A DNA stretch of 36,287 nt from Caldilineae bacterium (GCA_020634555.1 JACKBK010000032.1:1-36287), one strand, 5' to 3'; positions 8,018 to 16,866 are shown, counted from the first letter of the stretch. The notes: generated by a model from the letters alone, not told the origin. Made by a program: numbers and translations.

Positions 8018-8467
8018 TTGGCCAACAACACAGCTCTCAACGGACTTGAGACCCGCCTCTGGACCGCAGCCGACGAGCTGCGCGCCAACTCCAAGCTCAT
8101 GGCCTTCGCCCAGGGCCTCAACGCCGAAGATCAGCGCCACATCGCCTAGCGGCTGAGCGAAGAAGAACTAGCCGTCTTCGACCTGATCCGTCCTCCCGTG
8201 GGGCAATTGACCAAGCAGGAACGCGAGACGGTGAAGGCCGTTGCCCGCGAGCTTCTGGAAACCCTCAAGCGCGAGCAACTGGTCCTCGACTGGCGCAAGT
8301 ACCAACGCTCCCGCGCCGCCGTCCGCCTCACCATCGAGCGAACCCTGGACCAACTGCCTCCCAGCTACACCATCGACGTCTGGCAAACCACCTGCGACAC
8401 CGTCTACCAGCACATCTACGACAAGTACTACGGCGCAGGCCGCAGTGTCTATGCGCTGGCGGCATGA
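8018..8467 (+). pseudogene. Type I restriction-modification scar: HsdM start joined to HsdR end
   Basis: A single reading frame from a TTG at 8018 first encodes ANNTALNGLETRLWTAADEL, the characteristic opening of type I methyltransferase subunit HsdM. After about 25 codons it switches to RLSEEELAVFDLI, LTKQERETVKAVARELLETL and VYQHIYDKYYG, the C-terminal DUF3387-like domain of the type I restriction subunit HsdR. The bodies of hsdM, hsdS and hsdR are missing, as if one deletion spanned the operon. An in-frame TAG at 8147-8149 further interrupts the frame; downstream of it the frame stays open to 8467. The whole restriction and methylation capacity is lost. A short C-terminal HsdR-like peptide could still be made from an internal start, but I see no evidence for it. 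Confidence 0.75.
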
Positions 8468-8534
8468 TTGGTGTCAACTGCCTGTGACATCACCAAAAAT
8501 TCTCCACAAAACACCGGTCGATCCACAGATCGTT

Positions 8535-8562
8535 TTGCAGTGACTTCGACATGGGCTATAAT
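8535..8562 (+). promoter_or_regulatory. Sigma70-type promoter ahead of the antitoxin-like relic
   Basis: TTGCAG (8535-8540) and TATAAT (8557-8562) with a 16-base spacer. The -10 context GGCTATAATTC closely matches the promoter at 7914-7942 (CGCTATAATTC). The relic's ATG is about 70 bases downstream. Confidence 0.6.
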
Positions 8563-8632
8563 TCAATCGAACGTTTGACGACCAGATAACAAGTGCAATT
8601 CACAGCCAGGCTTTCACCCATGGAGTCGAATG

Positions 8633-8744
8633 ATGAACGTGGTAACCTTTACCGGAATTGTGGAGAACGGCAAATTCGTCTTGATTCAGCGTGCGCCTTC
8701 CTGACAAGGCGACGGTGTATTGTCCCAAATCGAGACTTCCTTGA
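8633..8744 (+). pseudogene. Frameshifted antitoxin-like gene remnant
   Basis: From the ATG at 8633 the frame reads MNVVTFTGIVENGKFVLIQR and stops at 8702. In the next frame from 8691 the sequence continues as VRLPDKATVYCPKSRLP before a TGA at 8742. Joined, the two pieces match the pattern of small antitoxin-like proteins that begin with an E/V-NGK-V-L strand followed by LPD-x-A/T-VYV. The shift and early stops indicate decay. GGAG precedes the ATG, and the promoter at 8535-8562 is intact. The family assignment rests on recalled pattern only. Confidence 0.5.
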
Positions 8745-8811
8745 CGGGAAGGCTTCAGATCCGCTGCCGTCACCCGGAAATGCGTGGACTTTGCAAATGA
8801 CGACCGAGGAT

Positions 8812-9111
8812 CAACAGGATGCCAGACATGATGGGACTCGACTCCGATCCGCCGTGCTCGTTGCGATCTGTCGTTCGTACCTGATAACGGCGAAACGCAT
8901 CGGATACGAATCGCTAATCGACTCCGGCGCTGATGTCCGCTGGCCACGGTCTGCTGGTCGGGGTGGGCATAGAGATGGCATCTGCCAAGCACTACGACGT
9001 GGGTTTGACGGAGAACGCCGGATATTTGTTAAACACCGGCGCGCGGCAGTTCATCAGAAGATCCACAACATGATCACTTGGAAGGCCCGATTTCCTTCAA
9101 TGATTTCGTAA
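8812..9111 (+). pseudogene. Degraded retropepsin-like (DSGAD) reading frame
   Basis: Codons at 8908-8937 encode ESLIDSGADV, a D-S-G-A aspartyl protease signature of the retropepsin-like type. Other frames of the same stretch give fragments such as DLSFVPDNGETHRI upstream and LVGVGIEMASAKHYDVGLTE downstream, so the gene appears broken by several frameshifts. Small retropepsin-like proteins can follow antitoxin-like genes of the type seen just upstream. The continuous frame through 9111 carries no further recognised motif and I do not regard it as an intact gene. Confidence 0.35.
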
Positions 9112-9210
9112 CCCAGATCGAATCGTATAATTCGTAAGGAATAGTTCGAGGAGCCTTAACAGGGTAGCTACATCCGATAGCAGCTCTCAACGCTGTTTTT
9201 TCTAAACGCG

Positions 9211-9250
9211 ACGCACCCCGCCAAGCCAACCGGCCGGCGGGGTGTGTCTC
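9211..9250. terminator. GC-rich hairpin between convergent genes
   Basis: ACGCACCCCGCC (9211-9222) pairs with GGCGGGGTGTGT (about 9237-9248) around a 14-base loop, allowing one G-U pair. No long T-run follows on either strand. It lies 36 bases past the stop of the minus-strand CoA-transferase, at the end of the long hydrogenase-CoA-transferase gene run, and may terminate it. The rest of 9112-9285 contains no gene I can recognise. Confidence 0.5.
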
Positions 9251-9285
9251 TTCCGCTCCTTGCGGGAACCGTGGGGGACGACGAA

Positions 9286-10584
9286 CTAGAGGTATCCCAG
9301 CTCGCGCGCTGAATGGGTCAGCTCGTCGCGAAACCGGGGGTGGGCGATGTTGATCAGCGCCTGGGCGCGATGGCGAATGGTGCGGCCGTGCAGCGACGCG
9401 ACGCCATATTCGGTTGCAACGAAATGCACGTCGTTGCGGGAGGTAACAACACCTGAACCTTCCATAAGTGTCGGCACGATGCGGCTGACCGTGTCGTCTT
9501 TGGCCGTCGACAGGAAGGCGATGATCGGCATACCGCCTCGTGAGCGGGCCGCGCCGCGCACGAAGTCCACCTGACCGCCGACGCCGCTGTAGAGCCGCGT
9601 GCCGATGGAGTCGGCGCACACCTGGCCGGTCAGGTCGATGGCCAGCGCCGAGTTGATGCTGACCATTCTGTCGTTGCGGGCGATGTTGAACGGGTCGTTG
9701 ACGTAGTCGGTGGGGTGCAGCTCGATGATCGGGTTGTTGTCCACGAACTCGTACAAGCGCTGCGAGCCGAAAAGGAAGCCGGCGACGATCTTGCCCGGAT
9801 GGAAGCTCTTGCGCGAGCAGGTGATCACGCCTCGCTCAACCATCTCGACGACGCCGTCCGAAAAGAGCTCGCTGTGGATGCCCAGATCCTTGTGGTTGGT
9901 CAGGTTTTGCAGCACCGCGTCCGGGATGCTGCCGATGCCCATCTGCAACGTCGCGCCGTCCGGGACCATCGCGGCGATATGGTGGCCGACCTGCATGTGA
10001 AGATCGGAGCTGCCACCCTGCACCGCTTCCGGAATTGGATAATCGACCTCGACGATCGCGCTCAGCCGGCTGAGGTGGATGAAGCTGTCGCCCAGCGTCC
10101 GCGGCATCTGCCGGTTGACCTCGGCGATGATCGTTGTCGCTGCTTCGGCGGCCGGCTTGGTGGTGCCGACCTCGACACCGAAACTGCAAAAGCCATGCTC
10201 ATCCGGCGGCGAGAGCGAGACCAGGGCTGCATCCAGCGGCAGCGTACCGCGCTCGCGAAACAGGCTGGGTATTTCGTGCAGGAACACCGGTGTAAAGTCA
10301 GCCCGGCTCTCGTTGACCGCCTTGCGCACGTTGGCGCCGATGAAGAGGGCATTGGCTCGAAACGATTGGCTGAGGTCCGGCTCCGCATAGGGCGCCTCGG
10401 CGAAGGTGAGTATGTGAACGATCTCGACGTTACGCAGTTCTGGCGCGCGGCGGCTCAGTGCGTTGGCCAACGTCACCGGAACGCCGGCGCCGCCGCCCAG
10501 ATAGACTCGGCTGCCAGAATGGATACTGGCTACAGCAGCGTCGGCATCCATCACCTTGCGGCGGTAGATTTGCTCGAAGTTCAT
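9286..10584 (-). CDS. Cat2-type acetyl-CoA hydrolase/CoA-transferase (4-hydroxybutyrate CoA-transferase-like)
   Basis: Family I-like CoA-transferase of the acetyl-CoA hydrolase/4-hydroxybutyrate CoA-transferase group, 432 residues, the usual length. It would exchange CoA between acetyl-CoA or another acyl-CoA and a carboxylic acid in the cytoplasm. The active-site glutamate is E239 in GIHSELFSDG, and the family glycine loop QMGIGSIPDAV lies just before it. The late EYGVASLHGRTIRHRAQALINIAHP block is also typical. Its ATG overlaps the alanine dehydrogenase stop codon (ATGA at 10581-10584), indicating translational coupling. This places it last in the hydrogenase-alanine dehydrogenase gene run. 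The exact acid substrate is not resolvable by sequence alone. Confidence 0.9.
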   Translation of the reverse strand: MNFEQIYRRKVMDADAAVASIHSGSRVYLGGGAGVPVTLANALSRRAPELRNVEIVHILTFAEAPYAEPDLSQSFRANALFIGANVRKAVNESRADFTPVFLHEIPSLFRERGTLPLDAALVSLSPPDEHGFCSFGVEVGTTKPAAEAATTIIAEVNRQMPRTLGDSFIHLSRLSAIVEVDYPIPEAVQGGSSDLHMQVGHHIAAMVPDGATLQMGIGSIPDAVLQNLTNHKDLGIHSELFSDGVVEMVERGVITCSRKSFHPGKIVAGFLFGSQRLYEFVDNNPIIELHPTDYVNDPFNIARNDRMVSINSALAIDLTGQVCADSIGTRLYSGVGGQVDFVRGAARSRGGMPIIAFLSTAKDDTVSRIVPTLMEGSGVVTSRNDVHFVATEYGVASLHGRTIRHRAQALINIAHPRFRDELTHSARELGYL

Positions 10585-11714
10585 TGGGGAAGGCTTTCCA
10601 GGAACGAGTTCAGGTCAAACTCGACCTCGCGTCCGAGAGCGTCGGCCAGCCGATGGCTGACTATCTGGCCCTGGTACATTTTGACGCCAGCGCGCAGCGC
10701 CGCGAAATCGCGGAAGGCGCATTCCAACCCGCAATCCACCAGGCCTTTGAGATAAGGCAGCAGCGCGTTGGTCAAAGCGTGGCTGGAGGTGCGCGCCACG
10801 GCGGCCGGCAGGTTGGGCACGCAGAAATGGATGACACCCTCGGTAACGAAGGTTGGGTCGCGCAGGGTCATGGGACGGCTGGTTTCGACACAGCCTCCCT
10901 GATCGATGGAGAAGTCCATCACCACAGAGCCAGGGCGCATCTTGCGCACCATCTCGCGGGTGATGAGCACCGGGGCGCGCTGGCCCTTCTGCAACACTGC
11001 GCCCACCAACACATCGGCAAAACCGACGACGCGCTCCAGGTTGTAGCGGTTGGCCATCATGGTGGAAACCGTGCCATTGAACATCTCGTCCACGTCACGC
11101 AACCGGTCCACGTTGTTGTCCAACACGATCACCTGCGCACCGATGCCGACGAACGCCCGCGCCGCGCTTTGCCCCAACGATCCTGCACCGACGATGATGA
11201 CGATGCCGCGCGCGACGCCAGGCAGGCCGCTGAGCAGAATACCGCGGCCGCCGGCTGCACTGGTCAACAACTGGCCTGCGAATGTCGGCGCCAGCCGTCC
11301 GGCAGCCTCGCTCATGGAATGGAGTACCGGCAAGCGTCCGTCTGTCTCCTCCATCACCTCATAGGCGATAGCTGTGACCGCGTTTTCTGTCAGCGCTGTG
11401 ATCAGATCGGATGACGCCACGGTGAGATGAAAAAACGACATGATGACTTGATTGTGGCGAAACAAGGCATGCTCGGCAGCGGTAGGCCGGGCAACCTTGA
11501 GCACCACATCGGCGCGTCCGTAGGCTTCTTCTGCGGTGTAGACAATCTGGGCGCCAGCCTGCTCGTAATGGTCATCGCGAAAGCCGGCATCCGCACCCGC
11601 GCCGCGTTCCAGATAGACCCGCTGGCCGCGCTTGATCAGCGATACAACGCCGGCTGGCGTCAGGCCAACCCGTTTTTCCAGATCGCGAACTTCTTTGGGG
11701 ATTCCAAAATCCAT
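10581..11714 (-). CDS. ald: Alanine dehydrogenase (NAD-dependent)
   Basis: Interconverts pyruvate plus ammonia plus NADH with L-alanine plus NAD. The N-terminus MDFGIPKEVRDLEKRVGLTP is the classic family start; the catalytic lysine falls in VVLKVARP and the catalytic histidine in SFFHLTVASS. The Rossmann glycine loop is IIVGAGSLGQSAARAF, and VVMDFSIDQGGCVETSRP is the conserved C-terminal block. The ATG at 11714 has AGGAGG six bases upstream; a longer frame to 11774 would translate the upstream repeat as Arg/Ser words and is rejected. The ribosome binding site is the last of a series of AGGAGG words in a hairpin-forming repeat. Placed after a hydrogenase, it could consume NADH by making alanine as a fermentation product, or the reverse. 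Confidence 0.93.
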   Translation of the reverse strand: MDFGIPKEVRDLEKRVGLTPAGVVSLIKRGQRVYLERGAGADAGFRDDHYEQAGAQIVYTAEEAYGRADVVLKVARPTAAEHALFRHNQVIMSFFHLTVASSDLITALTENAVTAIAYEVMEETDGRLPVLHSMSEAAGRLAPTFAGQLLTSAAGGRGILLSGLPGVARGIVIIVGAGSLGQSAARAFVGIGAQVIVLDNNVDRLRDVDEMFNGTVSTMMANRYNLERVVGFADVLVGAVLQKGQRAPVLITREMVRKMRPGSVVMDFSIDQGGCVETSRPMTLRDPTFVTEGVIHFCVPNLPAAVARTSSHALTNALLPYLKGLVDCGLECAFRDFAALRAGVKMYQGQIVSHRLADALGREVEFDLNSFLESLPQ

Positions 11715-11727
11715 ATAAAACCTCCTG

Positions 11728-11841
11728 CTCGTCCTCCTGCTCGTCCTCCTACTCCTACTCGTACTCCTACTCATCCTCCTACTCGTACTCTTCCGGACGA
11801 GTAGGAGGATGAGTAGGAGTACGAGGAAGAGGACGAGACGA
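11728..11841. repeat. AGTAGGAG-word array forming a perfect 28-bp hairpin upstream of ald
   Basis: Bases 11758-11785 are exactly complementary to 11798-11825 with a 12-base loop, and weaker complementarity continues outward. The whole stretch is built from CTCCTACTCGT-like words on the plus strand. Read as minus-strand RNA, a pyrimidine-rich arm (with CCUCCU) comes first, followed by a purine-rich arm with repeated AGGAGG words; a further copy is the ald ribosome binding site at 11721-11726. It begins 6 bases after the stop of the preceding gltD-like gene. Confidence 0.85.
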
Positions 11842-11846
11842 ATCGA

Positions 11847-13295
11847 TCAGGTCTTCGAGAGCACCGGCACTGATTCACCGCACAGATACGCGTGGATTGT
11901 GTCAGCAGCCTTGTGTGCGCTCGCGATAGCGGTAATCACCAGGTCGGGGCCATGAACGTTGTCGCCTGCCGCGTAAACACCTGGCCGCGTGGTTGCGCCG
12001 GTTTGTTCGTCGGCAAGAATCAATCCCCACTTGTGGGTCGCCAGGTTTTCGGTGGTCTTGCCGATCAGCGGGTCAGGCCAGTAGCCGATGGCCAGCACCA
12101 CGTTGTCTACCTCCTGCACATACTCCGATCCTTCCATCGGCACCGGACGCCGCCGTCCCGAGGCATCGGGCTCGCCCAGCTTCATCCTGATAACCTTCAT
12201 GGAGCGCACATGGCCGCTCTCATCGCCGATGAACTCCACCGGGGCTTCCAGGTAACGAATGTTGACCCCTTCCTGGATCGAGACACCGCGCTCGGCCGCG
12301 TTGCCCGGCATCTCGGCCTCGGTGCGCCGGTAAACAATGGTAGCCTCGTCAGCACCCAGGCGAATGGCTGTGCGCGCACAGTCTACTGCCGTGTCGCCGC
12401 CGCCGATGATCGCCACTCGCCGGCCGGCTTCGGGCACGCTGCGCATGGAAGGCGGCAAGAACTCCGTCGGCACGTTGGCACGCACCAGCCAGTTGGTGGA
12501 CATGTAGACGCCCTTTAAATCCTCGCCGGGGATGTCCATGTTAGCGGTGACACCTGCACCAGTACCGAGGAAAAGCGCGTCGTATTTTTGCATCAGTTCG
12601 TCTACAGTAATGTGCTCGCCGACCCGGGTGTCGGTGATGATGCGCACGCCCGCCTCTTCCAGATCGCGGATCTTGTTCATCACCACCCGCTTGTCCAGCT
12701 TGAAATTGGGGATGCCATAGACCAACACGCCACCGGCCACCGGCCACGCCTCGAAGATGGTGACGCTGTGGCCACGTTTAACCAGGTCCTCAGCCACGGT
12801 GATGCCGGCCGGCCCTGACCCAACGATGGCGACTCGCTTGCCGGTCTTTTCGTCAGGGACGCGGATGCGCAGTGCGCCCGCCGCGCGCGCCTGATCCGCC
12901 ACAAAAGCCTCCAGCTTGCCGACCGAGATCGCGCCGTAACGCCGCTCCATCACACAGCCGTGCTGGCAGAGGTTGGGGCAGACACGCCCACAGACCTCGG
13001 GCAACGGGCTGGTGGCGGCAAAAACCTGGGCCGCGCCGATGAAATCGCCCTGGCTGGCCAGCCACAGCGCCTGCGGCACATCGTTGCCAGCCGGACAGCG
13101 GCTGATGCAAGGTTGTGGATCGGGACATTGCATACACCGCGCCGACTCCAAAGTGGCCGTCTCCTCGTTGTAGCCGATCAGCACCTCGGCGAAGTCGCGG
13201 ACGCGCTCGTCGATGGGGCGCTTGTCGTATTCCACAGGCAGCATGTGCACCCGAAACTTGCGGTCGATGGGCCTGTTGTCGGTGTTCGTCGTCAT
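11847..13295 (-). CDS. GltD/NfnB-like iron-sulfur flavoprotein oxidoreductase
   Basis: Homologue of the glutamate synthase small subunit (GltD) and of NfnB/SudB subunits, 482 residues. The N-terminal domain has two cysteine clusters typical of a pair of [4Fe-4S] centres (CMQCPDPQPCISRCP and CGRVCPNLCQHGC). FAD-binding GSGPAGITVAEDL and NAD(P)-binding GGGDTAVDCARTAIR follow, and a C-terminal AAGDNVHGP completes the FAD site. The ATG at 13295 has GGAGG five bases upstream; a GTG at 13307 is the alternative. No glutamate synthase large subunit or NfnA is present nearby. Its place directly after the hox genes suggests it links NAD(P)H pools to the NuoE/NuoF-like subunits, resembling Nfn or Stn-type transhydrogenases. 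That functional link is inference. Confidence 0.9.
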   Translation of the reverse strand: MTTNTDNRPIDRKFRVHMLPVEYDKRPIDERVRDFAEVLIGYNEETATLESARCMQCPDPQPCISRCPAGNDVPQALWLASQGDFIGAAQVFAATSPLPEVCGRVCPNLCQHGCVMERRYGAISVGKLEAFVADQARAAGALRIRVPDEKTGKRVAIVGSGPAGITVAEDLVKRGHSVTIFEAWPVAGGVLVYGIPNFKLDKRVVMNKIRDLEEAGVRIITDTRVGEHITVDELMQKYDALFLGTGAGVTANMDIPGEDLKGVYMSTNWLVRANVPTEFLPPSMRSVPEAGRRVAIIGGGDTAVDCARTAIRLGADEATIVYRRTEAEMPGNAAERGVSIQEGVNIRYLEAPVEFIGDESGHVRSMKVIRMKLGEPDASGRRRPVPMEGSEYVQEVDNVVLAIGYWPDPLIGKTTENLATHKWGLILADEQTGATTRPGVYAAGDNVHGPDLVITAIASAHKAADTIHAYLCGESVPVLSKT

Positions 13296-13319
13296 CTCAT
13301 CCTCCACGTCAAGTCGTGA

Positions 13320-13826
13320 TCATGGCACGCCATTGTGCCGGTTTGTCGATAATTGCCGTACTGCATCAACCAGTTGTTGAAGCTGGCTCTTCGAGTCGTT
13401 AAGTGCATGAAATATCGCTTTTTTTGAATTCGTGCTCAGGTCTTCACCGAAACCAAACTGCCATCCCGGGACGGTTACCAGCCAGGCCGGCTGCTCCACT
13501 GCATCAAACAACGCGCCGGTGTACGTTAGCACGGTCGCCGGGGTAAGCTGGTGGCCCAGGCTGGGGCTGGAGTTGGAGTCCACCGGCACCGGCTGGACGG
13601 AGACTGCTTCGTCGTAGGCTATCGCTACGCGGGTGTCCACAAAAACAACGCCATCTGGTTGGTGGCCGGCGATCTCCGCAGCCAGTTCCGGCAACAATTG
13701 CTGCACCTCCACGCGATGAACATCAATCGCGAAACGGCGCAGCAGCGACTCCAGCTTTTCGGCCAGAACCAGCCCTGCGCCATCATCTTCGCGTAAGGTG
13801 TTGCCGTACGCAATGATCAAGATCAT
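13320..13826 (-). CDS. hoxW: [NiFe] hydrogenase maturation protease (HoxW/HycI family)
   Basis: Endopeptidase that removes the C-terminal tail of the hydrogenase large subunit after nickel insertion. The N-terminus has the family signature GNTLREDDGAG, whose acidic residue binds nickel. A second acidic residue is in VVFVDTRVA and a histidine in LGHQLTPATVL. At 168 residues it has the usual size. It follows the large-subunit gene hoxH on the same strand, separated by about 150 bases of palindromic repeats. There is no clear Shine-Dalgarno sequence before the ATG at 13826; the bases upstream are a short ATGACG-word repeat. The name hoxW is given from context and motif, not from detailed phylogeny. 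Confidence 0.85.
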   Translation of the reverse strand: MILIIAYGNTLREDDGAGLVLAEKLESLLRRFAIDVHRVEVQQLLPELAAEIAGHQPDGVVFVDTRVAIAYDEAVSVQPVPVDSNSSPSLGHQLTPATVLTYTGALFDAVEQPAWLVTVPGWQFGFGEDLSTNSKKAIFHALNDSKSQLQQLVDAVRQLSTNRHNGVP

Positions 13827-13856
13827 GTTTTCACGATGTCGCGCGTCATGTCTTCG

Positions 13857-13978
13857 TCATGCCCGCCTTCGCGGGCATCCAGGCGTCGTTGTTTTGCAGC
13901 CAAGTTTCGCATCGAGTGCGTTCTGGACTCCCGCCTTCGCGGGAGTGACGATGCTGACTTGGCGGGAGTGACGGTGAG
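13857..13978. repeat. REP-like palindromes between hoxH and hoxW
   Basis: Two perfect 8-bp stems with CTTC loops occur here: ATGCCCGC/GCGGGCAT (13859-13878) and ACTCCCGC/GCGGGAGT (13927-13946). A half element GGCGGGAGTGACG follows at about 13961-13973. A third full element of the same design, with a CTCC loop, lies at 33113-33132. The block begins right after the hoxH stop codon on the sense strand. It resembles dispersed REP-type intergenic palindromes. Confidence 0.75.
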
Positions 13979-15406
13979 TTAGTCGCGGATTATCTCTTGC
14001 ACCAATGCTCCGTCCGGCGCCCTCAACTGGACATGCATCGGCATCTGGCCGACCGCATGAGTCGAGCAACTCAAGCACGGGTCGTAGAGGCGAATGCCGT
14101 GTTCGATGCGGTTCAGCACGCCTTCGCTCAATCCATCGCCGTTGACGTACGCCCGCGCCAGTTGCTGCACGGTGCGGTTCATAGCCAGGTTGTTCTGGCC
14201 GGTAGCGATGATCATGTTGACCTTCTGCAGAATGCCGTTGCCGTCCACCTCGTACTCATGGAAAAGCGTGCCGCGGGGCGCTTCGCTAACGCCGATGCCT
14301 CTCGATTCGTTGACATCGGAGATGCTGCGTACATGTGTGCCCAGCAGACTCTCATCGGCCAGCGTCTCCTCGATCCGCTCCAGGCTGAAGAGAATCTCGA
14401 TCAGGCGGGCGTAATGGTAGTGGAAGCTGCCGGTGACCGGCTTGCCGCGCTGGCCGTAGCGACGGAACTGGCGCAGCTCGCGATCGGCCCGCGGCGTTCC
14501 CGCGAAGTCACAAACGTTCAAGCGCGCCAGCGGCCCGACTCGATACATCCCTTGCGGATACCCCAGTGGCTTGTAATACGGAAACTTGAGGTAGGTCCAC
14601 GGCTCCACCGCCTCGCCGACAAAGCGCCGGAAATCGGACGGGTTGACGTTCTCCAGCACCCGACCGTCCTCGTCCACCACCCGCAACAGGCCGTCGTAGT
14701 GCTCCAATCCACCATCAGGGGTCACCAATCCCATGAACAGGCTGGGGAAGTCCCCATAGACCGGCGTCTCACTCTCGAACTTGTCGTAGCTGTCCTTGAG
14801 CAGATCCAGCGCCAACTCAGCAATGTCAAAAGCTTCCGGCAACATACGCTTGATCTGGTTCCGATCCTCAGCAGTCAGCGGATCGCGCACACCTCCGGCC
14901 ACCGCCCAGGCTGGATGCACACTCTTGCCGCCAAGCAACCGGATCACCTCCTGGCCGAACTGGCGCAGGCGGATTCCGCTACGAGCCACGCTGGGGTTAT
15001 TCTGGATGAGGCCCATGATGTTGCGCGTGGCGGGATCAGAATCCATGCCCAGCAACAGGTCGGGCGCGCTGAGATGGAAAAAGCTCAGCGCGTGGCTCTG
15101 GACAAGCTGGCCCCAATTCATCAACCGGCGCAGTTTCTCGGCACGCGGCGGAACGCGCACGCCAAGAATATTGTCGCCGGCTTTGGCTGACGCCAGGATG
15201 TGGCTTACCGGACAGATGCCGCAGACGCGCGCGGTGATGCCTGGCATCTCCCAAAAGCTGCGCCCGACGCAGAACTTCTCGAAGCCGCGGAACTCCACCA
15301 CATGAAAGCGCGCATCCGCTACCTTGCCGTCATCGCCCAAATAAAGCGTGATCTTGGCGTGGCCTTCGATGCGGGTTACGGGATCGATCGTGACTGTTCG
15401 TGTCAT
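13979..15406 (-). CDS. hoxH: Bidirectional [NiFe] hydrogenase large subunit HoxH
   Basis: Catalytic large subunit of a cytoplasmic NAD-linked [NiFe] hydrogenase (group 3d type). The nickel ligands are in L1, RVCGICPVSH with C62 and C65, and L2, DPCLSCSTHA with C444 and C447. The 25-residue tail after H450 is the piece removed by the maturation protease encoded next. The start RTVTIDPVTRIEGHAKI is diagnostic of hydrogenase large subunits. The ATG at 15406 lies 10 bases after the hoxY stop, with GAGG upstream; an earlier in-frame TTG overlaps hoxY and is rejected. All hallmark residues are present, so the enzyme should be active. Confidence 0.95.
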   Translation of the reverse strand: MTRTVTIDPVTRIEGHAKITLYLGDDGKVADARFHVVEFRGFEKFCVGRSFWEMPGITARVCGICPVSHILASAKAGDNILGVRVPPRAEKLRRLMNWGQLVQSHALSFFHLSAPDLLLGMDSDPATRNIMGLIQNNPSVARSGIRLRQFGQEVIRLLGGKSVHPAWAVAGGVRDPLTAEDRNQIKRMLPEAFDIAELALDLLKDSYDKFESETPVYGDFPSLFMGLVTPDGGLEHYDGLLRVVDEDGRVLENVNPSDFRRFVGEAVEPWTYLKFPYYKPLGYPQGMYRVGPLARLNVCDFAGTPRADRELRQFRRYGQRGKPVTGSFHYHYARLIEILFSLERIEETLADESLLGTHVRSISDVNESRGIGVSEAPRGTLFHEYEVDGNGILQKVNMIIATGQNNLAMNRTVQQLARAYVNGDGLSEGVLNRIEHGIRLYDPCLSCSTHAVGQMPMHVQLRAPDGALVQEIIRD

Positions 15407-15416
15407 CGCATTTTCC

Positions 15417-16015
15417 TCAACCAAACTTCCTCATCCTGTCTTCCAAAACCACCGGCTCGCCGGCCAGCAACGCGCTGACGGCGGTCCAGATGCGCTCCGG
15501 ATCGGGCGGACAGCCGGGGATGAATGCATCCACCGGGATTACCTGGTGCAACGGCAAGACGCGCGGGATAAGAGCCGGTACAACCTTGTCCGTCTCACCG
15601 CCCCTAGGCACAGCGCCCGGCCCTTCGTGATAAACCTTGGTCAGCAGGTCGTCCACAGGGATCTTGTTGCGCAGGCTGGTGACGTTGCCGGTCACCGCGC
15701 AGTCGCCGAAACTGACAACGATCTTGCTGCGTTCCCGCAGTTGCTCGGCCAGCTCCAGATGATCGACGTTGGCGACCGCGCCCTCAACCAATACCACATC
15801 CACGTCCTCAGGAAAGGTCTTGACATCGGCAATCGGGCTGTAGACCAGATCGACCGCGGCGGCAAGATCGATCAACCGCTCGTCCAGGTCCAGGAAACTC
15901 ATGTGGCAACCGGAGCAGCCGCCCAGCCACACGGTCGCCAGTCGCACCTTCTGCGTACTGCCTTGTCCCTTCTTACCGCCAGCCGTTTTCTTTGGGTTCT
16001 CAGATTTGCTCTGCG

Positions 16016-16019
<4 letters not shown>
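15417..16019 (-). CDS. hoxY: Bidirectional hydrogenase small subunit HoxY
   Basis: Electron-transferring small subunit carrying the [4Fe-4S] cluster closest to the NiFe site. Cluster ligands are C35 and C38 in GGCSGCHMSF, a Cys in SFGDCAVTGN and a Cys in IPGCPPDPERI, the normal set for this short type of small subunit. At 200 residues it lacks a Tat signal and extra cluster domain, consistent with a cytoplasmic enzyme. The N-terminus carries a Lys/Gly-rich stretch of about 20 residues before the first strand. The ATG at 16019 overlaps the hoxU stop (ATGA) and has GGAGGG upstream, so the two are translationally coupled. Confidence 0.93.
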
Positions 16020-16762
<743 letters not shown>

Positions 16763-16789
16763 GTAGAGGTTCTCCTGGGGAACGGTGTT

Positions 16790-16866
16790 CGGTAATCAGT
16801 GACCAGAAGTCAGTGGTCAGCGAACGTTCGGCAACTGATACCTGGCTGCCGGTAACTGATCACTGT
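16790..16866. repeat. CAGTGACCAG-word inverted repeat around a CGAACGTTCG palindrome
   Basis: A left block (about 16790-16820) reads GGTAATCAGTGACCAG, AGTCAGTGGTCAG. A right block (about 16832-16866) reads AACTGATACC, GGTAACTGATCACTG, variants of the same word in the opposite orientation. Between them is the 10-base palindrome CGAACGTTCG. The element starts directly after the hoxF stop codon on the sense strand and fills most of the hoxF-hoxU gap. Confidence 0.65.

Noticed and set aside
8593..9111. Intact 172-residue protein
   Set aside because: The antitoxin-like motif lies in other frames and only the DSGAD piece is in this one, so it looks like a decayed region, not one gene.
9126..9131. 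Promoter with TATAAT at the end of the relic region
   Set aside because: The hexamer is present but no -35 is found at suitable spacing, and no gene follows on the plus strand.
9715..10755. Plus-strand open frame of 346 codons opposite the CoA-transferase
   Set aside because: Antisense to a strongly supported gene and extending into ald; composition is typical of a shadow frame.
11715..11774. N-terminal extension of alanine dehydrogenase
   Set aside because: It encodes only Arg/Ser/Thr words from the hairpin repeat; the family start is MDFGIPKEV at 11714.
11728..11841. CRISPR-like or direct-repeat array
   Set aside because: There are no regular spacers; the words are 6-12 bases and form one hairpin.
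13997..15190. Plus-strand open frame of 397 codons opposite hoxH
   Set aside because: Fully antisense to hoxH, whose metal ligands are intact; no recognisable motif.
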